In this document: piece by piece, positions 41,508 to 54,823 of the stretch | Numbering within the stretch: the first letter of the stretch is position 1 | Layout: each line of letters begins with the position of its first letter | From: Mucidula mucida | Taxonomy: Eukaryota; Basidiomycota; Agaricomycetes; Agaricales; Physalacriaceae | Length of the DNA: 63,237 nt | Assembly (NCBI GenBank): GCA_015501055.1 | Contig: JADNYV010000207.1 | Span: 1-63,237, forward strand | Direction of reading: 5' to 3' | Program-made: the position numbers and the translations under genes | Notes under the pieces: model-generated | Seen by the model: the letters and a program-made list of their open reading frames with translations, nothing else | Told to the model about the DNA's origin: nothing | Database searches by the model: none

Positions 41508-43916
41508 TCAGATGTCGTAAAGTTCGGAGAGGAGAGAGCGCGACGCTTCAGTCCGAGTTTGCGAATGATCAACGTCCTTGACCGCGTTCCTGCGCACGTA
41601 CGTCAAAAAGTCATCATCATCGGACGTAGGAGTACTCGTGGCGGAAGGATGCGAGAGAAAGGATAGGGCAGCTCGTGCCATGGAGCCTCAGCCTCAGCCT
41701 CAGATTCAAAGGAAGAGGTAGAAGATGGGTACAGTGGGGCCTGAACATCAGCCTGAGTTTCGCTCGGCAAGAAACTCTTAGTGTCTTCTGCAGGAGGACC
41801 CGATCGCTTGTAGTGACTGGGGGGGAAGGATAGGAAGAGAAAGGATAGGGCAGCTCTGGTGGAGCCGTTGACTCAGAGCTAGTCGGGAGATGCAAAGGCT
41901 CAGAGGCAAAGGAGAACTTGGTGGAAGACATATGTGGAACCTGAACATTAGGCTGAGTCCTACCCTGTTCTTGGGGCAGAAAACGATGGTTCCAGGAGTT
42001 AGAACCAGGACTAGAGGGATATGCCGAAGACGCGCTGGGTGAGAATGATGGGTTATGGGTTGGCTGCATGGCCTGCTGAACTTGACGGTTCGAGCTTGAA
42101 GCCCCTACATGAGGGTGACGATTGGACGGGGCTGGGTTGCTGGGTCCTCCAGAGGAGTTTTCTGTAAAAGATTGGTAAACGATATAATCCGTTTCACGCT
42201 CAAAATTCATATACATACCTTCAAACATCATTTCGTTCCGGCGCCGGGTTTCCATAAATTGCAGCTGCTCGAGGAATCGACCCATTTGTTGCGGAGGGAA
42301 GACTCTCGCTGTATTAACTGCCAGTGCGTCGAAGCGCACTTGGTTCCGAGGCTGCGGCGATCCCAAGGAAAGTAAGAAAAGGCTCGTAATGCGAAACTTG
42401 CCGTCGTTCGTCATCGGGAGGTAGATGACACGTTGAAACGACGCGTTGACTGCCTTCTTGTAGGCAAAGTCCGCTAGTTCCTCGCATGTGTGGATTGTGG
42501 CTGGCCATGCAACGCCAGTATACTTCTGGTCGAAAATCCAGACCCCACCGTATGAAGCAGGATCCTGGGCGAGCGTAATCAGCCCAGAGGGTAGGACGAA
42601 CTACGTGATTATCAGCAAATGGTGAGATTAATGAATGGAGCGACATACCTGAATTGTGGACGAGTTGTACGATTGTGTGGCTTGCGGAACACCCACGTTG
42701 GGATTAACCTAGTACGGATGAATCAATAAGATAATGTCAAGGGCGTCGAGGATGATCAACTTACTTGGTTGTTGGTAGCAATTGGAGCTGGAGGTTCGAC
42801 TGCTCTACCTTTGCCTTTCCCATTCGAAAAGTTGGATCTCGGGGCAGCAGGCGGAGGCATCAGGTCTCTGTCGCGCTGCGCATCATCAACCTGCTCATCG
42901 CGCTTCCTCTTATTCAAGGTGGTCGTAGAAGAACCTTCAACAGCTGTATCGCCTGGTGGCTGTGACTGATATCTAGATGACTTCGTCGCGCTCTGTACGA
43001 TGGCGTTGCTAGCCGAGGGAGCCGCCTGGGATTTGGCGACTGACGCCACCTTGAATCCCTCCTGAGCTGCCGCGGGGGCCTGTATGTCGGCTGATGCTGA
43101 GACGGGCTGGGTAACTGGCGCTGGCTCGGGCAATGGAGCTTTTCTTTTCCGACCTCTCTTTGCCGGCACCTTCGCGGCCAGACCACTATTATTATCTTGG
43201 GCTGATTCCTGCTCAGCTGCCGACGCTTTGCGACGGCGTCGCGCTGCAGGCTTCTTGTCGGCCTTCGGCGCTGCGGGCGTTATCGTTTTCGATTGGCGCC
43301 CTTTCGGTTCGGCGAGAGCGTCAGATAATGACGACGATGAGGTGGCGGGTACGGGGAGTGATTGAGCGTAATATGTAGTAGCAGTCGCGGTCTGAACGCG
43401 AGGTTGTGGGATGGGCGATGGAGGGGTCGGTTCTGGGGGACCGGGGAGGAAATACTGTCCAGTCGCGTTCGTCGGTGGGAGTTGCTGGGAGGGCGCATGC
43501 GCGTAAGATTGAGTCTGATTATTATATAGCAATTGTTGGTCGTAACCGGCGCCATTGTTGGGCAGACAATGAGTAGACTGAGAATTGTCGGGGCTGCACG
43601 AGGGAGGGTTCTGCTGATATCGTTGGTAGTCTGAGAAGCCATCATTGCTCTGATAGTAGGGCCCATTGTTCTGCGCATGGTGAAGGCTGGGCGTCGCGTC
43701 GTCGGGAGACTCATCTGAGCCATAACTGTAGGAGGCCTGAGACCCGCTGAATTGCCCGCCTACATTCCCAAAGGTGTTTGCAACGTTGGAGGAGCGATCC
43801 CTGGCGTAGTCGCGCGCCTGGGTATGATAATTGTGTGTGTGGGCATCGTGTCGACCATCGAAAGCGCTCGACAAGCCTGGAGGCCGCCGTGTGTGGTCCG
43901 GGAATTTAGATGGCAT
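41508..43916 (-). pseudogene. Family N copy N-D2 (exon 4 frameshifted)
   Basis: Exons 43916-42765, 42708-42649, 42600-42219 and 42161-41508. Exons 1-3 are open and virtually identical to N-D1 (one substitution in exon 1). Exon 4 loses one base in the GGACCCGATCG stretch (GGACCACGATCG in N-D3) and another near 41650, so the frame breaks after VTTSDR. It shares SASSAYPSS with N-D1 but QEQGRTQPNVQVPHMSS and the SEAEAEAPW form with N-D3. Confidence 0.75.
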
Positions 43917-44286
43917 CGAGAACATCGCCTTCAAAGTAAGGAGGATGTAGGATGATCAATGAAGAGAATGAAGGATGATCGATGAAGAGAATGAAGGATG
44001 ATCGATGAAGAGAATGAAGGAGTAAGAGTGAAGACAATGGAAGAGACGCGCTTATTCCCACCTTTGTTTGCGATTGTTTTGACGCTACTGGTCCAACAAA
44101 GGCATGCACCTTTCTTGCCCTTTTTTGGACAACTTGTAGCCCATTGTTTGCCCGCTGTTTGTTCAAGAGTTCTACGTCCAGTTTTAGCAGTTCCGTAACA
44201 GCTAAACTGCGTAAAGAGTGTGGCGCAATAAATCGGCTTCGAAGCAAGCGTCACACTTCAACGGGAGAACGCGTAGGAATGAGACA
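43917..44286 (-). promoter_or_regulatory. Conserved upstream block, unit 2
   Basis: Identical in layout to unit 1, with three 23-bp tandem repeats at about 43950-44018. Confidence 0.5.
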
Positions 44287-44464
44287 ATCCACTGTACCCT
44301 CGAGTAGTGAGTCAGTCTTCATTTTGATTTCTTCACGGAAAAAAGTGACTTACCGCGTCCAAGCGGTCAATGCGCATTTATTCGAAGAAATGTCTTCTGC
44401 CGCAATATTTAAAGTAGACGTAGATGCAAATTCGATTCAAGATTACCATTCAGGTCCATTGATC

Positions 44465-44900
44465 TCAGGCTGGTTCAGGAGCGACCACCATGAAGTTTCA
44501 GCGATTGGATTTCCTAGTCCACCGAACGCAGAGATATTGAACAAGGTCATGGGTGTCGTGCCAAGAACGACTGTTTCTCATTGATTAAAAATCAGGAAAA
44601 TGTACCTTCATATCGAGAACTGTCAAATCTCAATCATCCAGAAAAGGAGTACATTTACCGGAGTTGTTTACCAACTTCCAGGCCTATGGACGAGCCAGTG
44701 GACTGCGGAAGAACGACTCGGAGGAGTCAAGTGGGATCGAATTCTAGCGCATTGGTATCTGAGGAAGGCATTTCAGAGATTTCTGAAACCAAGATAAAAG
44801 CACCAAGATTGGCATTGTCGAACGCCTGCTGCACGTCTGACGGTGTCTCAAGAGCAAAGATGACGGGAAAATACGCGAGGATACCGAGGACGGAGCGCAT
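44465..44900 (-). pseudogene. PEBP-like remnant, unit 2
   Basis: Same leader, same loss of the VDPDAP core and same stop as in unit 1. Confidence 0.6.
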
Positions 44901-45095
44901 CTTGACGGCAATCGAAGAACAAGGAGGACACGGCTTGTAGACTGGCAATGCTGTGAGACATTTCACGCTGAATCGGGGTACTCGCATACGGCGCCACGGA
45001 CTAACGACATGGAAATGTTGAGTATAAATTTCGCATGCATGGGAGCCGTACAGTGAGAGCGCCCCGTCGAAGATAACTACAGCATCATAAGTTAC

Positions 45096-46265
45096 CTAGG
45101 AAGAGGGTCAACGTGCATTTGAGTAATCAGGAGAACGGCCATACCTGTACATTAGGTTCGCCGGTTTTGCTGGCTTTGGGGGATCTTCCTGTTCGGCGCG
45201 CGCAATGGATGCGCAATTTCTTCAGAGAAGATTTACTCTCCGCGTGGTATGCGGGCTGCTATGTCAGGTGTGACGTCGCGCGCCAGATTGTAATCCAGGC
45301 GCTATACAAAGCTCAGATTCATGATAGTGAGCCAGCCGGAGAGCCATGACACGTACCGCCGCTGCCAATCCCATTAACACGTAGGCGTCGAGCGAGATAC
45401 CATTTTCGAGAGAAAAAAATGCAGATATAAAGAGGGTCGGGGTAATGCTAGGTCCGGGAGTCAGCACGAGAACATATAACAGAGATCTTGGACACACATA
45501 ATCCTCCAAAGAGAAGGATCTTCGTCAACTGTCGCCTGCACTTGACGCGCCATTTAGAGTAAAATGGACGCGCCTTGGAACTCGTGTTCAGTAAGCGAGC
45601 TCCTCAATCGCCGGTGTTTGAATTGAATGTCGGCAATGAGAAGAAACGAAAAAAAGGGAACTATCACTGTATCCTAGCTGGACCAACGAAAACGTTAGGA
45701 TTGTGATCGCCAGCCGCCGTGAAATGCTTGCTACATACCTCTCTCGCAACTATACGGATCAGATTCAGTTAGCCTGTGCAGTGTGTAGCGAGTATCATGA
45801 AAATATAGATGTAGAGCATCAAGCTAGTCATCTAACAGACTAGGTCAAACAATTGTTCCAGTAATGATCGATGTCGCGGCGACACCACGCAGAGGCGCGC
45901 TGAATCTGTTCAAGATTTATGTAGCATTTTTGAGGGGTGGAGGTCCGCGCGGTATGCGGTTGCTGAGGGACTTTGATGAGTAGTGGGCTTGCATGGCTAT
46001 TCGCGGGTTTTGTTGCAGGAGGACGGCCGAATGGAGAGAATGAACAAAGGAAGGAGGGATTGGTGGGGAAAGGTGGCAGATGATTCATACATAGCGTGGT
46101 GAGGAGTTGTGTGGTTGAAAACGACTAGATACCACCGGTTTGTACTTATTTTTGCGATATTAGTCAAGCCGGCGGTTAATGGTACCTTGACCGGACCGGA
46201 CACCCATTTATGCTGAGCCGATCGATCCGATGAGTGAGCGTGCCATGATCTGGACGTCTTTCGGC
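45096..46265 (-). other. Segments Y and X, unit 2
   Basis: Y (45264-45509) and X (45840-46265) as in unit 1; single-base differences (for example one more A at the LEDYVC start) change which pieces share a frame. Confidence 0.35.
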
Positions 46266-46441
46266 ATATGATGCTAGCTCAAAGATGCGCTTCAACCGGC
46301 CTCCCACTCAACGAGTCGTCTAGACCTTTAACCTACCGTGATGCCTACTAGTATTACACCCACCGGAAAACGGGACGTGAGGTGCTTGTCTGGAATTCGC
46401 GTCGCGTCCTAACTCAGGCGCTAAGTAGTTCTTGCTCAGGT

Positions 46442-47515
46442 ATCTCGTCCGTGCCCTATGACTCGTCCTACTACGTCAAGGGCATGGTTGGCGGTCTCCT
46501 CGCCTGTGGCATCACTCACGCCGCCATCCCATTGATGTCGCGAAATGCAATATGCAGGCAAGTCTTTTCAACTTCACAATGCCATCACTTTACAGCGCTT
46601 ATGTAGACGAATGTACTCGGTCAACCCAGCGAAATACTCCGGTATCGCTCCTACTATCAGCCTTCTTCTCAAGGAGGAGGGCTCCATTGATATACCGAAA
46701 GGCTTCGGGCCCACCTTTGTCGGGTACTCGCTCCAGGGCATGTTCAAGTACGGGCTCTACAAAGTGTTTAAGGACGCGTACATGAAAATAGCTGGGCCGA
46801 AACTCACCGAGGACTACAAGGGTTTAAATCTGGTGCGCTGCGCCGCGTCCGCGGAGGTTGTTGCGTACTTGGCGCTCTGTCCTCTCGAGATGACCAAAGT
46901 CAAGATCCAGACGGCGTCCCCCAGTGGGTCGTTCCCCACCGCGCTCGGCGCCGCTCTGCGAGAGATGAAAACCAAAAGGCAGAGACGCGGTATCCGTTTG
47001 GATCCCTCGTCCCGCTTTGGTCGCGTCAGGTAGATATATTCCAAGTTCCTTGTATAGTACTATTGCTACATAACTCGACCGGCGCCGTCAGATCCCGTAT
47101 ACGATGACCAAATTCTACTTTTTCGAAAAGATTGTGCAGCTATTCTACACGCACGCGTTTACCGCGCCCACAGACACGTACTCCAAGGGTACGCAGCTGG
47201 GCATCACATTTGCTTCGGGGTACATCGCGGGCGTTATCTGTGCCATCGTCTCGCACCCCGCGGACTCGCTCGTCTCGCAGCTTGGAAAGGCGGAGAATAG
47301 GGGAAAGTCGATTGGGAGTATCGCATCTGAAGTAGGCATTAGTACCTTGCTACGAAGGGCCTCGGGACGCGTGTACTAATGATTGGTACTTTGACGGGTA
47401 CGTGATGATATCAATGCGTTTGTGTGGAGTGCTTATACTTGACGTAGGTGTTCAATGATGGATCTACGACACGTTCAAGGCGACGATGGGCATGGGTACG
47501 ACCGGCGGGAAGTAG
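46442..47515 (+). pseudogene. Mitochondrial phosphate carrier pseudogene, unit 2
   Basis: All lesions of the unit 1 copy are present. One extra C (GTGCCCTATGAC against GTGCCTATGAC) puts YDSSYYVKG in frame with upstream sequence. Confidence 0.85.
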
Positions 47516-47839
47516 ACCATTACACATTAGACTTGATAGTGCGTTGTTTTGGTTTTCTCGTCATTCACGGTGTGTTAATATAGGATATCTCCCAGGACAT
47601 TCATTCTGGAACTGCTATACTAATACATTTACAATTAGATTTGCACTTGCCAGATCAGTGCCGTTCATTGCCATTCAAGTGCAAGCCGCTCAAGTCGCTA
47701 CTCTTCAAACTTTGTCGCGTCTTCCCCATCGTGATGTTCCGTTGTGAGAGTAAAGCATCCTAGAGGAAGTTCAGGTCTCAGGTCTGTCATGGAGATGTTG
47801 GAACGCCACCTCCGAGACAGCATACACCACACCGTTTCA

Positions 47840-48415
47840 AGATGCATCACGTTGAACTCGACCTCTGTTTGCTTTGAAGACTTTCCAATGATCGTAGCCA
47901 CCAATTGGGATGCCATCCAACAATCCGTTGCCTTAGCCTAGGACGCAAAGATAATATCCTCAGTCCTGGGAAGAGAGAAAAGCCGGTGATCTCAATCTCG
48001 TTCCGTTTTCTTCGCGTGGAGGAGCATTCGTGCGCGTTCTTTTGAAACACTGCCGTTCGCAACACCGTTTTGGATAATCAAATTCCTTCTAGTGCTTTTC
48101 CGGCTCCTTCTTCTGCTCTCGAATATTAGCAGAGCTGACGCCCGCGCGGACTTAAACACATCTAGACCAAGTATTACCCGCTTCAACGTTCCTGGCGTCA
48201 CGACGGAAATTCACTTTTACGTGTGACAAGATGTGCATGTCCATGAAGTTCCGGATCCTTCGTCCTGTACAACGTTTCTGGTGTCTGAAGGAAACAAGGC
48301 CGTTTATCGGGGCGATTCGGGATCAGGTTTTGTTGCCGCCAGCGAGAATGGATTTGTGTATGGAGATCATTCGGTTTGTAAAGTTCCTGGAGGGGTGGCG
48401 TGGTTGACGTTCTGA
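47840..48415 (+). pseudogene. APH-like and FIST-like fragments, unit 2
   Basis: APH fragment 47840-48034 and FIST C-terminal fragment 48228-48415, as in unit 1. Confidence 0.45.
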
Positions 48416-48937
48416 GCGTACGCGACTGCGTTAGGGTAGCTGGAAAGTAATTGGCCATTAGGCTACGTGCTGAGCTAAAAACATTTGTAGAGCCTCGAAA
48501 CTGTAGCGGATGGCCGAAAGGGATTTGGCCGCTTCGAATACAGTTCTAAAGGTCGAAATTAATGTCGACGACAAATAAGCCGATTTCGATTATGAACTAA
48601 CGAGGCGCCCAACGAAGGATATTGTTCCCTCCTGCGCTGGCGAGAAATTGCCGCACTTCCTGGGATATGAGCTGTAACGCATATCGGTTGGTTAGTTTGT
48701 CCTAATCCGCTCGTATGTTATCGGCACCAAGAACCGTTCGACTTCCTTCCTTCCTTCCTATTGAAACGGCATTCAAGTAGTCGGTTGCAGAGGATAGATA
48801 CATTATTGGAAAATTGACTGCGTAACGCGGCAGAGTTAGTTTGCAGAAATTCACGATGAATGGGCCCTCTATCTTTGATAGTGTCAATGATAATCTATGC
48901 GGTTCCGTTTGCGTAACTGAGGAGTTCACCTGAGAGT
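48416..48937. other. Non-coding linker, unit 2
   Basis: Same as 40004-40525; hairpin near 48512 and CTTCC microsatellite near 48742. Confidence 0.45.
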
Positions 48938-49237
48938 TTACCTACCTTTCTTGAGTATTCGATGGAGAGAATCAGTACTCAAGTGCCGTCTACGGTCGGC
49001 TGGAACCTTGCTTGAATAGTGGAAAGCAAATACATCTACACGGATACAAGATCGATATTGAATTGAGGCGAGGACAGTAAGTACTCTGGACGAGGCTCAG
49101 GACGAAATGTATGAAATTGTGAAACGAAATGATTGTCGCTGGTCGAACTTACTTCATGGCAGGTAAAGAAAGACTCGGGATCCAACAAGTGAGAAGACAT
49201 CGCCTAATCTCCCTGCACGAGATGCAGATACCAAAAA

Positions 49238-49857
49238 TGGCTGATGTACTTCTGCAAAGCTATCGACAAGGTGTTTTGGGATTGGGAAGAAATCGCGTAG
49301 GTTCAGTGTTCAAAAACATTTTTGACTCCCTCGACGTCAACGTTGAAGTGTAATTCGGTCTGCATGTATGGGATAATGAACACTCGGCGGTCTTACTATT
49401 TGGAACGGTTGGAAAAGCTCCTGTTGAACTAAACACAAATGCACGCAGCCGAGTGGATTTAGAAGAATATGATGACACGATGACTACAGACTCTAAATAT
49501 CATAAACAAGCAACTAAAACATGTGGATCGCTGTGAGAGCAAGAGGATGGGTGACGCGGGAGGAGGGGTAACGCGGGAGGAGAGGTGGCGCGGGAGGAGG
49601 GGTGGCGCGGGAGGAGGGGTAACGCGAGAGGAATGAGGATGCACAAACAAGGAGAACACGATAACAAGTCGGAAGATGTGGGTATCAAAAGCAGGGGGTA
49701 ACACGAGAGGAATGAGGTTGTATATAGAGGAGAACACAATAACAAGTCGGAAGATGTAGATATCAAAAGCGGGGGGGTAACGTGAGAGAAATGAAGATGC
49801 AGATACACTATATAGAAGGAGAACACAATGAGATGCAGGGAGTGGGGGTGACGCGAG
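49238..49857. repeat. CoA-transferase-like scrap and minisatellite, unit 3
   Basis: Scrap 49238-49353 (+) and minisatellite 49517-49857 behind N-D3; identical in layout to unit 2. Confidence 0.6.
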
Positions 49858-49919
49858 GAATGGAAGGGATATCGATGATGAAAGTGAGAAGCGCCGCCGA
49901 GGGAAATCGAACTCCTCCC

Positions 49920-52299
49920 TCAGATGTCGTAAAGTTCGGAGAGGAGAGAGCGCGACGCTTCAGTCCGAGTTTGCGAATGATCAACGTCCTTGACCGCGTT
50001 CCTGCGCACGTACGTCAAAAAGTCATCATCATCGGACGTAGGAGTACTCGTGGCGGAAGGATAGGCAGAGAAAGGATAGGGCAGCTCGTGCCATGGAGCC
50101 TCAGCCTCAGCCTCAGATTCAAAGGAAGAGGTAGAAGATGGGTACAGTGGGGCCTGAACATCAGCCTGAGTTTCGCTCGGCAAGAAACTCTTAGTGTCTT
50201 CTGCAGGAGGACCACGATCGCTTGTAGTGACTGGGGGGGAAGGATAGGAAGAGAAAGGATAGGGCAGCTCTGGTGGAGCCGTTGACTCAGAGCTAGTCGG
50301 GAGATGCAAAGGCTCAGAGGCAAAGGAGAACTTGGTGGAAGACATATGTGGAACCTGAACATTAGGCTGAGTCCTACCCTGTTCTTGGGGCAGAAAACGA
50401 TGGTTCCAGGAGTTAGAACCAGAACCAGAGGGTATCCCGAAGACGAGGTTGGCTGCATGGCCTGCTGAACTTGACGGTTCGAGCTTGAAGCCCCTACATG
50501 AGGGTGACGATTGGACGGGGCTGGGTTGCTGGGTCCTCCAGAGGAGTTTTCTGTAAAAGATTGGTAAACGATATAATCCGTTTCACGGTCAAAATTCATA
50601 TACATACCTTCAAACATCATTTCGTTCCGGCGCCGGGTTTCCATAAATTGCAGCTGCTCGAGGAATCGACCCATTTGTTGCGGAGGGAAGACTCTCGCTG
50701 TATTAACTGCCAGTGCGTCGAAGCGCACTTGGTTCCGAGGCTGCGGCGATCCCAAGGAAAGTAAGAAAAGGCTCGTAATGCGAAACTTGCCGTCGTTCGT
50801 CATCGGGAGGTAGATGACACGTTGAAACGACGCGTTGACTGCCTTCTTGTAGGCAAAGTCCGCTAGTTCCTCGCATGTGTGGATTGTGGCTGGCCATGCA
50901 ACGCCAGTATACTTCTGGTCGAAAATCCAGACCCCACCGTATGAAGCAGGATCCTGGGCGAGCGTAATCAGCCCAGAGGGTAGGACGAACTACATGATTG
51001 TCAGCAAATGGTGAGATTAATGAATGGAGCGACATACCTGAATTGTGGACGAGTTGTACGATTGTGTGGCTTGCGGAACACCCACGTTGGGATTAACCTA
51101 GTACGGATGAATCAATAAGATAATGTCAAGGGCGTCGAGGATGATCAACTTACTTGGTTGTTGGTAGCAATTGGAGCTGGAGGTTCGACTGCTCTACCTT
51201 TGCCTTTCCCATTCGAAAAGTTGGATCTCGGGGCAGCAGGCGGAGGCATCAGGTCTCTGTCGCGCTGCGCATCATCAACCTGCTCATCGCGCTTCCTCTT
51301 ATTCAAGGTGGTCGTAGAAGAACCTTCAACAGCTGTATCGCCTGGTGGCTGTGACTGATATCTAGATGACTTCGTCGCGCTCTGTACGATGGCGTTGCTA
51401 GCCGAAGCCGCTGGGATTTGGCGACTGACGCCACCTTGAATCCCTCCTGAGCTGCCGCGGGGGCCTGTATGTCGGCTGATGCTGAGACGGGCTGGGTAAC
51501 TGGCGCTGGCTCGGGCAATGGAGCTTTTCTTTTCCGACCTCTCTTTGCCGGCACCTTCGCGGCCAGACCACTATTATTATCTTGGGCTGATTCCTGCTCA
51601 GCTGCCGACGCTTTGCGAGGCGTCGCGCTGCAGGCTTCTTGTCGGCCTTCGGCGCTGCGGGCGTTATCGTTTTCGATTGGCGCCCTTTCGGTTCGGCGAG
51701 AGCGTCAGATAATGACGACGATGAGGTGGCGGGTACGGGGAGTGATTGAGCGTAATATGTAGTAGCAGTCGCGGTCTGAACGCGAGGTTGTGGGATGGGC
51801 GATGGAGGGGTCGGTTCTGGGGGACCGGGGAGGAAATACTGTCCAGTCGCGTTCGTCGGTGGGAGTTGCTGGGAGGGCGCATGCGCGTAGATTGAGTCTG
51901 ATTATTATATAGCAATTGTTGGTCGTAACCGGCGCCATTGTTGGGCAGACAATGAGTAGACTGAGAATTGTCGGGGCTGCACGAGGGAGGGTTCTGCTGA
52001 TATCGTTGGTAGTCTGAGAAGCCATCATTGCTCTGATAGTAGGGCCCATTGTTCTGCGCATGGTGAAGACTGGGCGTCGCGTCGTCGGGAGACTCATCTG
52101 AGCCATAACTGTAGGAGGCCTGAGACCCGCTGAATTGCCCGCCTACATTCCCAAAGGTGTTTGCAACGTTGGAGGAGCGATCCCTGGCGTAGTCGCGCGC
52201 CTGGGTATGATAATTGTGTGTGTGGGCATCGTGTCGACCATCGAAAGCGCTCGACAAGCCTGGAGGCCGCCGTGTGTGGTCCGGGAATTTAGATGGCAT
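49920..52299 (-). pseudogene. Family N copy N-D3 (several frameshifts)
   Basis: Exons 52299-51154, 51097-51038, 50989-50608 and 50550-49920. Exon 1 has a 1-base loss near 51889 (so YAHAPSQQ is lost), a 1-base loss near 51618 and a 4-base loss near 51405; together they restore the frame but scramble the protein between. Exon 4 loses one G in a GGGG run near 50432. Exon 4 also lacks the THNPSFSPSASSAYP segment and has SSSGYP instead. Confidence 0.75.
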
Positions 52300-52669
52300 C
52301 GAGAACATCGCCTTCAAAGTAAGGAGGATGTAGGATGATCAATGAAGAGAATGAAGGATGATCGATGAAGAGAATGAAGGATGATCGATGAAGAGAATGA
52401 AGGAGTAAGAGTGAAGACAATGGAAGAGACGCGCTTATTCCCACCTTTGTTTGCGATTGTTTTGACGCTACTGGTCCAACAAAGGCATGCACCTTTCTTG
52501 CCCTTTTTTGGACAACTTGTAGCCCATTGTTTGCCCGCTGTTTGTTCAAGAGTTCTACGTCCAGTTTTAGCAGTTCCGTAACAGCTAAACTGCGTAAAGA
52601 GTGTGGCGCAATAAATCGGCTTCGAAGCAAGCGTCACACTTCAACGGGAGAACGCGTAGGAATGAGACA
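52300..52669 (-). promoter_or_regulatory. Conserved upstream block, unit 3
   Basis: As in units 1 and 2, with three 23-bp tandem repeats at about 52333-52401. Confidence 0.5.
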
Positions 52670-52847
52670 ATCCACTGTACCCTCGAGTAGTGAGTCAGTC
52701 TTCATTTTGATTTCTTCACGGAAAAAAGTGACTTACCGCGTCCAAGCGGTCAATGCGCATTTATTCGAAGAAATGTCTTCTGCCGCAATATTTAAAGTAG
52801 ACGTAGATGCAAATTCGATTCAAGATTACCATTCAGGTCCATTGATC

Positions 52848-53283
52848 TCAGGCTGGTTCAGGAGCGACCACCATGAAGTTTCAGCGATTGGATTTCCTAG
52901 TCCACCGAACGCAGAGATATTGAACAAGGTCATGGGTGTCGTGCCAAGAACGACTGTTTCTCATTGATTAAAAATCAGGAAAATGTACCTTCATATCGAG
53001 AACTGTCAAATCTCAATCATCCAGAAAAGGAGTACATTTACCGGAGTTGTTTACCAACTTCCAGGCCTATGGACGAGCCAGTGGACTGCGGAAGAACGAC
53101 TCGGAGGAGTCAAGTGGGATCGAATTCTAGCGCATTGGTATCTGAGGAAGGCATTTCAGAGATTTCTGAAACCAAGATAAAAGCACCAAGATTGGCATTG
53201 TCGAACGCCTGCTGCACGTCTGACGGTGTCTCAAGAGCAAAGATGACGGGAAAATACGCGAGGATACCGAGGACGGAGCGCAT
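52848..53283 (-). pseudogene. PEBP-like remnant, unit 3
   Basis: Same leader and core deletion as in unit 1. Confidence 0.6.
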
Positions 53284-53478
53284 CTTGACGGCAATCGAAG
53301 AACAAGGAGGACACGGCTTGTAGACTGGCAATGCTGTGAGACATTTCACGCTGAATCGGGGTACTCGCATACGGCGCCACGGACTAACGACATGGAAATG
53401 TTGAGTATAAATTTCGCATGCATGGGAGCCGTACAGTGAGAGCGCCCCGTCGAAGATAACTACAGCATCATAAGTTAC

Positions 53479-54648
53479 CTAGGAAGAGGGTCAACGTGCA
53501 TTTGAGTAATCAGGAGAACGGCCATACCTGTACATTAGGTTCGCCGGTTTTGCTGGCTTTGGGGGATCTTCCTGTTCGGCGCGCGCAATGGATGCGCAAT
53601 TTCTTCAGAGAAGATTTACTCTCCGCGTGGTATGCGGGCTGCTATGTCAGGTGTGACGTCGCGCGCCAGATTGTAATCCAGGCGCTATACAAAGCTCAGA
53701 TTCATGATAGTGAGCCAGCCGGAGAGCCATGACACGTACCGCCGCTGCCAATCCCATTAACACGTAGGCGTCGAGCGAGATACCATTTTCGAGAGAAAAA
53801 AATGCAGATATAAAGAGGGTCGGGGTAATGCTAGGTCCGGGAGTCAGCACGAGAACATATAACAGAGATCTTGGACACACATAATCCTCCAAAGAGAAGG
53901 ATCTTCGTCAACTGTCGCCTGCACTTGACGCGCCATTTAGAGTAAAATGGACGCGCCTTGGAACTCGTGTTCAGTAAGCGAGCTCCTCAATCGCCGGTGT
54001 TTGAATTGAATGTCGGCAATGAGAAGAAACGAAAAAAAGGGAACTATCACTGTATCCTAGCTGGACCAACGAAAACGTTAGGATTGTGATCGCCAGCCGC
54101 CGTGAAATGCTTGCTACATACCTCTCTCGCAACTATACGGATCAGATTCAGTTAGCCTGTGCAGTGTGTAGCGAGTATCATGAAAATATAGATGTAGAGC
54201 ATCAAGCTAGTCATCTAACAGACTAGGTCAAACAATTGTTCCAGTAATGATCGATGTCGCGGCGACACCACGCAGAGGCGCGCTGAATCTGTTCAAGATT
54301 TATGTAGCATTTTTGAGGGGTGGAGGTCCGCGCGGTATGCGGTTGCTGAGGGACTTTGATGAGTAGTGGGCTTGCATGGCTATTCGCGGGTTTTGTTGCA
54401 GGAGGACGGCCGAATGGAGAGAATGAACAAAGGAAGGAGGGATTGGTGGGGAAAGGTGGCAGATGATTCATACATAGCGTGGTGAGGAGTTGTGTGGTTG
54501 AAAACGACTAGATACCACCGGTTTGTACTTATTTTTGCGATATTAGTCAAGCCGGCGGTTAATGGTACCTTGACCGGACCGGACACCCATTTATGCTGAG
54601 CCGATCGATCCGATGAGTGAGCGTGCCATGATCTGGACGTCTTTCGGC
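53479..54648 (-). other. Segments Y and X, unit 3
   Basis: Y (53647-53892) and X (54223-54648), as in unit 2. Confidence 0.35.
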
Positions 54649-54823
54649 ATATGATGCTAGCTCAAAGATGCGCTTCAACCGGCCTCCCACTCAACGAGTC
54701 GTCTAGACCTTTAACCTACCGTGATGCCTACTAGTATTACACCCACCGGAAAACGGACGTGAGGTGCTTGTCTGGAATTCGCGTCGCGTCCTAACTCAGG
54801 CGCTAAGTAGTTCTTGCTCAGGT

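Larger units (their letters stand above)
40526..48937. repeat. 8.4-kb tandem array, unit 2
   Basis: 8412 bp in the same orientation as unit 1. It differs from unit 3 by few substitutions and single-base indels plus a longer N exon 4. Confidence 0.9.
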